The position numbers were made by a program, and so were the translations under genes. A stretch of 64,000 nt of DNA from the NCBI GenBank assembly GCA_023213315.1, contig JAKCPI010012501.1:1-64000 (forward strand). The letters run 5' to 3'. Positions 36,301 to 45,300 of this stretch are shown here, piece by piece. The notes under the pieces were generated by a model. That model worked only from the letters and a program-made list of their open reading frames with translations. It searched no databases and was not told the origin of the DNA. Origin of the DNA: Euborellia annulipes. Lineage: Eukaryota; Arthropoda; Insecta; Dermaptera; Anisolabididae. Each line of letters begins with the position of its first letter. The stretch's first letter is position 1.

Positions 36301-39300
36301 TCTTCCAATTTGGTTTCGAAATTACGGGAAGTTGGCCAAACAAAGCGTGACAGACAGACGGACATTAACGAATTATATAAATAGATTGTCATTGCAAACC
36401 AATCATTGATTGTAAGAAGCCTTAAGTGAGCAAGTCAATGAGAATACATATGTTAGTCATTAAATACATATTATATAATTTGCAATGACAATAATAATAC
36501 TGTTAATCTTGTATTTTAACAATTAATCGTCCTGATGAAGGTAGCGATTCGCAACCGAAACGTCGACGATTAAAAAATTAGTTTTTTAATATTTTAATTA
36601 ATTTCCCTAGCTGCTACGTCTCCTAATCCAATTTTTTTTTTTTTTTGGAATGGGTGCATAAGGTCCGAAGACCTATAATGACCAATAGTCACATGCAGCC
36701 AGGAAGAAAATAAAAACAAAAGGAGAAGCATAAAGGGAAACTCAACTGCGGGAACTGAGAAGATGTCTGTTGAGGTTAGACTTGAAAGTCTGAAGATTGT
36801 AGGTTAAAGTCCACAGCCACTTCGCATCGCTATTTAATATAAAATGTGCTCTAAAGCGGCTCTAATTTTGCATTTTCTATAACTCCTTGCAAACATGTGC
36901 ATAGAAATAGAAAGCTTCCGACCAACCGAGGGTGCAAAACACTGATACAAGTTTAGAAAAATCGAATTTTCTAACTTTAGACACCCCTAATAGAATTTTC
37001 CCCATCGCTAAATGCAAAAAACATATCGCAACGTTTTTGAAGAGTCAAGAACGGGAAGGACGTAACCAGGGAGAGTATCTGCTCGCAAAAAAATAAAAAA
37101 TATAAATTATAATTTATTTAAAAAAAATATCATTTGGCAATTTTATTTGAAAAATATTTAAAAAAAAAATAAAATAAAAAGGTATAAAAAATGATGGCTG
37201 GCGATGTCTTCTGATGGGATGGGATGTTTCGGTCGCATCAGGCCGACCTTCGTCCGAAACGCAAGTGAAGGACGTCTCTTGGCAATTCAATTCCAGTGGG
37301 GACCGTCTCTAGGCCCGAAGTCAATTAGGTGGTGTTGACTGGCTTCAGCACCGAGTGAGAGGAGATGCTGACGGCTTTTCGGTCGGCAACCAAGAGATAT
37401 AAAATATTGGCGGTCTCGCAGCCCGCCGTCAAGTGATGTTGGATGTTCGTTGTTTCACGTCCCGCCATTGAGTGGTAAATTTGAAGATGGTAGTGGCTTC
37501 ACAGCCCGCCAGAGAGAGAATTAGCGGCCCCACAGCCCGCAGTCGAATGATATTTTTCTGTCTGTTCATCGACCAAATAATCTTCTCTCAAAGGGGAAGG
37601 GGAAAAAAGGATTAATTTTATTTTAAAATTTTTCAAATTAAATTCCAAAAATAATTCCTTTTCTCTATCATTTTGTGTATAAAAATTTATATTTAAAAAA
37701 TTAAAATTAATTAAAAAAAACGATCTCTCCCTGGGATCGTTGCGATATTCACGATATTCTATTGATATAATTCTTTGGCTTTTCAAAAATCATTCATTGG
37801 TGAAAAGCTGTTAATTATTAAAGAAATTATAAAGGAAAATAGTTAAAATACCGGCCGGCTCTAGTTTCAGAGAGAGGGCAAAGCGTATAAGAGATAGGCA
37901 CCCAAAGTGTTTTCTTTTTGGTAACTGTTTTGGTTATAATTGCGTTAATAATCAAGAGATTTGCACGAATGATGAATGATTTTAGGAAAGCCAAAGAACT
38001 ATAGAATTCCATTTTTTGTATTCAAAGATGGTAAAAATTATATTAGGGGTGTCTAAAGTTAGAAAATTCGATTTTTCTAAACTTTTATCCATATTTTGCA
38101 CCTCTAAACCACCCCCTGGAACTTTCTATTTCTATGCATTTTATCTAAAGATGATTGTATAGATAGATGAACGATAAATGATAACGCTGGAGGCGAAATT
38201 TATTCCACTATTTAGTCGACGTTTCGGGAGACTCAGCGCCTCCCTTCATCAGGACTAATCTGGTTTCGTCTTTCGATAATGAAATTAAAAGTCCAAATTC
38301 GTCTGCTGGTTGGTGGTAGAAAGGCATTCACAAAGCGAGTTCTCAATATATTCATTTCAACTATCTCGAGATCGAAACGTCAGAATAAACCAATGAAATT
38401 CTCTGCAATATAATCTCCGATTGCTTTGCTTTTCCAGGAATGGAGCACAACTTCCAGCGGTTCTCGTGGTCGGCCACACAAACTCTGGGCGCCCCTTATG
38501 ATCTGCATTCGATCATGCATTATGGCCTCTTCGCGTTCTCCCGAGACCGAACATCTCCTACTCTCTTGCCTCGAGATCGGCATTTCAAGGGCGTGCTTGG
38601 ACAACGCGCCGGCTTTTCCCAGGTAGCTATGCAGAAATGGGAGAGATCGCTCACCTAAAGACAAGACGACTTGGAACACCCGGGGGGCTTTAAACCTTTT
38701 TCTCTCCCGGGCCACCGCATCTAATTTAGACCCAATCCCTGTTTATTCATTTCGAATGATTGGGAGCCAATTTCGGCATTCATTTAATCGTCAATCAAAC
38801 GGTTTTAGTAATTTGGATTTGAAGCTTTGAACGGCTCGCTGCTTAAACTGAGAAATCGTACCGACTAATTGGCATTTATTGTTTGAACCTTTTCGGCTCT
38901 TAAGGCCTTTTAGGACTTTATTACAAATATTTTTTAAAATTTCAAAAAAAAATTTTTGGTGAAAATTATTAATTGATTGAGCCCTCGGGGCTTGGTGTAG
39001 AGGTTAACGTGCTAACCTCGTATACCAAAAGTCACGGGTTCGGACCCCAGGCAGTCCAATGATTTTATTTAAGCGATTTCGATTCCATATGGCTTAAATA
39101 GAAATGCCTGGACCCAAATATGTATATTAATCAATAAGTAAAAGTCTTATATGGCCTGAGTTGCCGAAAAGACTTGAGTGTGTGAATGAGAAAAAAGTGT
39201 GTGTTTAAAAAAAAAATAATTAATTGAACATAAAAGATAGATCCTGATTTTCTTTCGCTCTTTTTGTTTAATATACAAAATCATCTCTATGGACATTTCG

Positions 39301-42300
39301 GTCGCGTCACCCAGCCAGGACTAAAACACATTAAAGGGAGCTTCGCCCCCTCCCCCTGGATCCCCCACCCCGCCTGCGACGGACCCTCGTCTTTTCTTAA
39401 TTATAAAATTTTTTTTTTTTTATAAAAAAAAAACACTTTTTTCCCACTCACACACACATACACAGTCTTTTAGGCAACTCAGGCCATTTAAGACTTTTTT
39501 ACGATACCCCTTGTTTGTAAATATATCTATTGGGGGTCCAGGTATTCTTATTTAAGCCATTTGGTATAGAAATGGCTTAAATAAAATCATGGGATCCGAA
39601 CCCTCGACCCTTGGTATACAAGACAGAGCCGCTACCAACTACACCAAACCCGAGAGCAAACAATTGCTATTCCAATCCAAACAAATCCCCCCTGGCGGTT
39701 CTGTCGAACCTCTTCGTTTACAGAAAGAGCCATTACTGATATCTAGGTAAAAGAAAGTGCAAATTTATTTTCTTGCTCCTTTGAATTATAATTTAACCGT
39801 CCATTCAAGTGCAAAGGCTTTGTTTTGGCGCCCGGGGCTTTTTTTTGTTGCCCTTGGGCGGAAAGTCCTTCAAAGGACATTTTCCGTTTTAAATGTTATG
39901 TTCAAAGGATATTTTCCCCTAAAGGAAACAGGAGAGGTTAAATATACAATTTCAAGTGGCCTCCGTGCATTCATCCATTGGGGAAAAAAAGATTTTAGAA
40001 ATTGAAGCTAACAAGGCGCTGAGTTTCGAGATTTTTGCTATTAATTAGCCTGTATAGGTAATGGAATATTGCCACAACACAGCTATTATAGCTGGGATGT
40101 TATATTATTGGAATGAAAGATGCAACTAAGACTATTTCTTCTTTTTTTTTAATTCACACCGCTGACGTTTCGGTTCCGTGTTTGGACCATCTTCAGAGCT
40201 GGCGAAAAGTTATAGTGGATTTTATACATTGTTCTAGCGAGGTTTCCTCCTAAAGACCTCTGTTTGTCTGATCATTTTCCCTTGATCATTGCTCCTCTGG
40301 GAAAAAAACAAAATTAGGGAGGTATTTAATTCGAACGTAAACTTCAGCGATGGATGCCAACAGTAGGATGGACAATTGTAAAAGAGCCGAATTAGAAGCT
40401 GCTCTTGAAAGTTGAGGGGAAACAATTCCCTCCTCCTGTTCCCTGGTGGATCGAGGACTGTAAGAGAGAGTTACATGTACACTGGAGAGAAGGAAGATTT
40501 TGAATAGGTTCAATCAATTCCCTACAGACTTTTGTATAAGAAATATATACACTGTATGCGATGACCACGTACATAAATGGATAATAACGCATTTGAATTA
40601 TAATTTAACCGTCCATTCAAGTGCAAAGGCTTTGTTTTGGCGCCCGGGGCTTTTTTTTTTGTTGCCCTTGGGCGGAAAGTCCTTCAAAGGACATTTTCCG
40701 TTTTAAATGTTATGTTCAAAGGATATTTTCCCCTAAAGGAAACAGGAGAGGTTAAATATACAATTTCAAGTGGCCTCCGTGCATTCATCCATTGGGGAAA
40801 AAAAGATTTTAGAAATTGAAGCTAACAAGGCGCTGAGTTTCGAGATTTTTGCTATTAATTAGCCTGTATAGGTAATGGAATATTGCCACAACACAGCTAT
40901 TATAGCTGGGATGTTATATTATTGGAATGAAAGATGCAACTAAGACTATTTCTTTTTTTTTTTTAATTCACACCGCTGACGTTTCGGTTCCGTGTTTGGA
41001 CCATCTTCAGAGCTGGCGAAAAGTTATAGTGGATTTTATACATTGTTCTAGCGAGGTTTCCTCCTAAAGACCTCTGTTTGTCTGATCATTTTCCCTTGAT
41101 CATTGCTCCTCTGGGAAAAAAACAAAATTAGGGAGGTATTTAATTCGAACGTAAACTTCAGCGATGGATGCCAACAGTAGGATGGAAAATTGTAAAAGAG
41201 CCGAATTAGAAGCTGCTCTTGAAAGTTGAGGGGAAACAATTCCCTCCTCCTGTTCCCTGGTGGATCGAGGACTGTAAGAGAGAGTTACATGTACACTGGA
41301 GAGAAGGAAGATTTTGAATAGGTTCAATCAATTCCCTACAGACTTTTGTATAAGAAATATATACACAGTATGCGATGACCACGTACATAAATGGATAATA
41401 ACGCATAATCTGTATATACCTGGTATTTATTATATAAGAGTTCAAACGGTAGAAACAGCCCGAGTAGGATATTGTCAAAGGAGCAGGAGGTTTACTCGAT
41501 TCTGTTGCAGAAGGAGATGAATTTACGAGAAATTATATCAAGGATTTTTAATGACAAGACGATTGTGATTGCAATTTAACAGTTTCGGCCCGAAAAGACC
41601 ATCATCAGGCCTGCGAAAGATTACAAAAAAAGTGAGTCAGCACACAGCAATACAAAAACATTAATCACATCATATATCTATAATCACATAATTTACATTT
41701 TCAAGAAAATTCCATTAAATTCTAGTTTATTTAAATACAGCTGAAATGTATTTTTTATTGTACAGTGATGGTCAATATTAAGTCTCACCCATGCGTTTTC
41801 TACTTTTGATTATTTGATTGTTTTTATAAAAGAAAATGAAAATCTTTATAAATTTTCTAGGTTTGGACCATGAAAGTTTCCATTAAAAAATATATAATAT
41901 TTTTTTTACATCAGAAAGATATTTATTTTAAACTTGAGGATTTAGGTAATTGTATATAAAAAAATGACTATTTTTGCACTGTAAATTAAACATAATTTAA
42001 TTTGTTCTCGTTTTTAAAGGCTTAAATGCATTTAACAAATAAAAATAAAATAAATATCTTTCTGATGTATTTAAATAAACTAGAATTTAATGGAATGTTT
42101 TTGAAAATGTAAATTAGTGATGTGATTAATGTTTTTGTATTGCGGTGTGCTGACTCACTTTTTCTGTAATCTTTCGCAGGCCTGATGATGGTCTTTTCGG
42201 ACCGAAACTGTTAAATTGCAATCACAGTCGTCTTGTCATTAAAAATCCTCGACATTATTTCTTCTCTGCACCTCCATCTGCAACAGAATCGAGTAAACCT

Positions 42301-45300
42301 CCTGCTCCTTTTACAATACTATATAAGAGTTTGTTAAACAATGTATAAAATCCACTGACACTTATATAATGTCTTTTCGTCAGCTCTGAAGATGGTTCAA
42401 ACACGGAGCCGAAACGTCAGCTGTGTGAATTGAATATCCTTAGCTGCATCTCTCATTTCTTCCCTCTTATTAATAACTGAGTTGATTCTCGGGCTTTTAT
42501 AGCCCTCGTGTCTGTGGAGAGCATGCTGATTTGCAACTTATTAAATTGTGCACATCATATTGCCCTGGGAAGCTTTTAATTCCCAGGTGTGGATCCGATC
42601 TCGATTAGCACAGGTGCTTGTGAATAGACCAGACCTTGATCTCGTCTAGTCACTCCCTCAGCATTTATTTGATATTTGTAAAGCCTTCGGCGGGCTAACC
42701 CCCCCCCCCCCCCTCCTGGACCCCCTTGTCCGCCTTTGGCGAGCAATTGCAAAATTTTAAGGTTTTAAATTTCCCACTTCCTTTTTTTTGGACAATCAGC
42801 GCCCTGACAGGCACATACACACAGGGACAGGAAGTCAGCCGCTAGCGCAAAATGATTTAATTTTTAAATCTTCAATTTTATAAATATTTCTCTTTATTTT
42901 GGAGCCACAACAGTGGCAATAGAGAATTAGATCCAAGTAGTTGCTCCGTTTGACACGTGGAGCGACACCAATCAAGAGCGCCTGATAGTTATGCACACTG
43001 GTCAACACTCGAGATGTTACGTATGCCTATTCAAAAGGATGATTGCATTTTTTTATTCTACGGTATCTCGGTTGAATTGTCTTGAGCGTTTTAATTGCAC
43101 ATCTTTAAAAAATATGAAACATCTTTTGATTTGTGCCAGAACAAAAAATTCGTGTAAAAAAATTGATTTTATTTCTAAAAATAGAGAAATAATTTCATTT
43201 TTGTTGAATATTTATGACTTGAAATAAAAGCGTGGGGTCTAAGAATATACAAACAATTCCTTAAGCACCCCACGCTTTTATTTTAATTCAAATATTCAAC
43301 AAAAATGAAATTATTACTCTATTAATTTTTAGAAATAAAAGATAATTATTAATTCGCAACGGCACCGCGCCGCGCCTCCCGACTACAATTTTGACAGCTA
43401 CGAGTTGATGTCGACTTCGAGCTAACGAGGGTTCAAAAGAAACTCGAGTATAGAAGAGGATTAGTTTACGTCAAAAAGAAAGTTTTTTATTTCTATTTAG
43501 TTTTTAGAGGAAATAAAAAGAAAAGTCTCGAACGAAATATCAACCAGAATACAAATTTGATTTCTTTTCGGGTCATTCGATATTAATGATATTTGTGCTT
43601 TTAGGTCGATCTAAAGAAATTAATTCGACTCTACGAATGCAACGAACTCGTGCTTCCGCCTGTTGAGCCTGAACCGCCTGGTGAGTTCTTCTCGTCATGA
43701 CTTCCGAGCCCGAGTCTTTGCATAGCGGTATACTATATAATAGACAAAGTCTGACTGTCTGTTTGAACCAGAGACTCCGAAACTAGTGGGCCAATTTTCA
43801 TGGAGATTCTTTTCGGGGTGGTTTTAGGATATCATTATGTCAAATTAGGGGTAGAGGACCCCCTTATAGGCAGGGCCGGATTTAAGAATATGCCCCCTAT
43901 AGGGTAAAGTCCTTTTGCCGCCCCTGAAAAAGAAATTTTTGACGCCTTTCGCAAAATTTTTGCTTCTTCCGTCAAAATAATTTTACCATATATTTTTTTT
44001 TTTTTATATTCATATTTCCATTAGGCCTTCTTCGTTTTAACAATTGAATAAATTGCCAATCCACCTCCCCTCAATTTGTTGCAGCTCTAGGCAGTAGCGT
44101 ATCCAAGTGGGGGGGGGGGGGGGCGCTTGCCCCCCCCCCCCCCGCCCCAAGCTTTTGGCACTCCTCGCGCATCCGCTTTTTCCCAAAATCTCTGGCTTTA
44201 AAAATTACAAAAAAAAGCTCAAACGAGATTCGAATACTAAAAAAAAGGTCGAACGAAGCTTCGCCTCCTCCGCCCTCAAAGGCTAGTTACGCCGCTGGCT
44301 TTAGGCTGCAGCTTTTTCAGCCTATTTAGAAATACAGCCCTGTTTATAAGACTCATAATTCTTCCATAGGAAAGCATTGGAAAACACGCTTAACGAAAAA
44401 TATTATCAAATCTTTCAAAGGGAAAATAAATCCTTCCCTAAAATTCCACATTTCAAAATATTTTTTCGACTACCTCCCCCCCCCCCACCCAAAATTCCTC
44501 CTTTTTATTTCATATTTTTATATTATGCTGCAAAATTAATTAAAATACAATTATTTGGACTAAGAGTCGCTTAGTCCTAGCGGAAGGCAGCCAGCACTAC
44601 CGCAGCTAGTGATTAAATAAGAATCGGAGTTAGTTAGCAAAGGGGTGAAATTAGGAACACAAGGTCCTTGATTAGCTTCAATTAATTACTTTAGATCGTT
44701 AAGTATAGCGAAAAACGGGAAGTGAATTTTGTTTTTCGTCTCGAGATGTTTAGAAGGACGTTGACAAGGAAATAATAAATTGCCGGATCGACTGGTATTT
44801 AATAACCAGAGACAGCAAGTGACGTCATCCTCAGGTCTACAAATTACAAGATATTCTTATTAGAGAGGAATACAATACATATTAAATTATTTTGTACTAC
44901 AAAAGTCAAATATTTCTTTTCCATAAGAATTCCCCGTTGGCGCATTCTTAAAATTAATTTAATTCTCATCTAATTATAGATAAATAAATAAATTTTAGCT
45001 TTTGCGTTAATGGATCTTACAAAAATTTATTATTTCTTTGTCAACACATCTCAAGACGAAAAACAAAATAAACTCCCCGTTTATTCTAATTTTCTAAATG
45101 GTGCTTTTATTAAGCGGCTAACTTCACAAAGCTTCCCTCAGATGTGAAAAACTCAATTTTCTCTTAACTCGAAGGTTAAGCGTGTTCCAGTTTGCAATAC
45201 CGATGGTTTTATCTTGGTTGTAGTCTGCCAGAACTTTGACCAGCACTGCGAGAAGTGGGCTGCGCGAGGGGAATGTGCTGGCAACCCCAGCTGGATGCTG

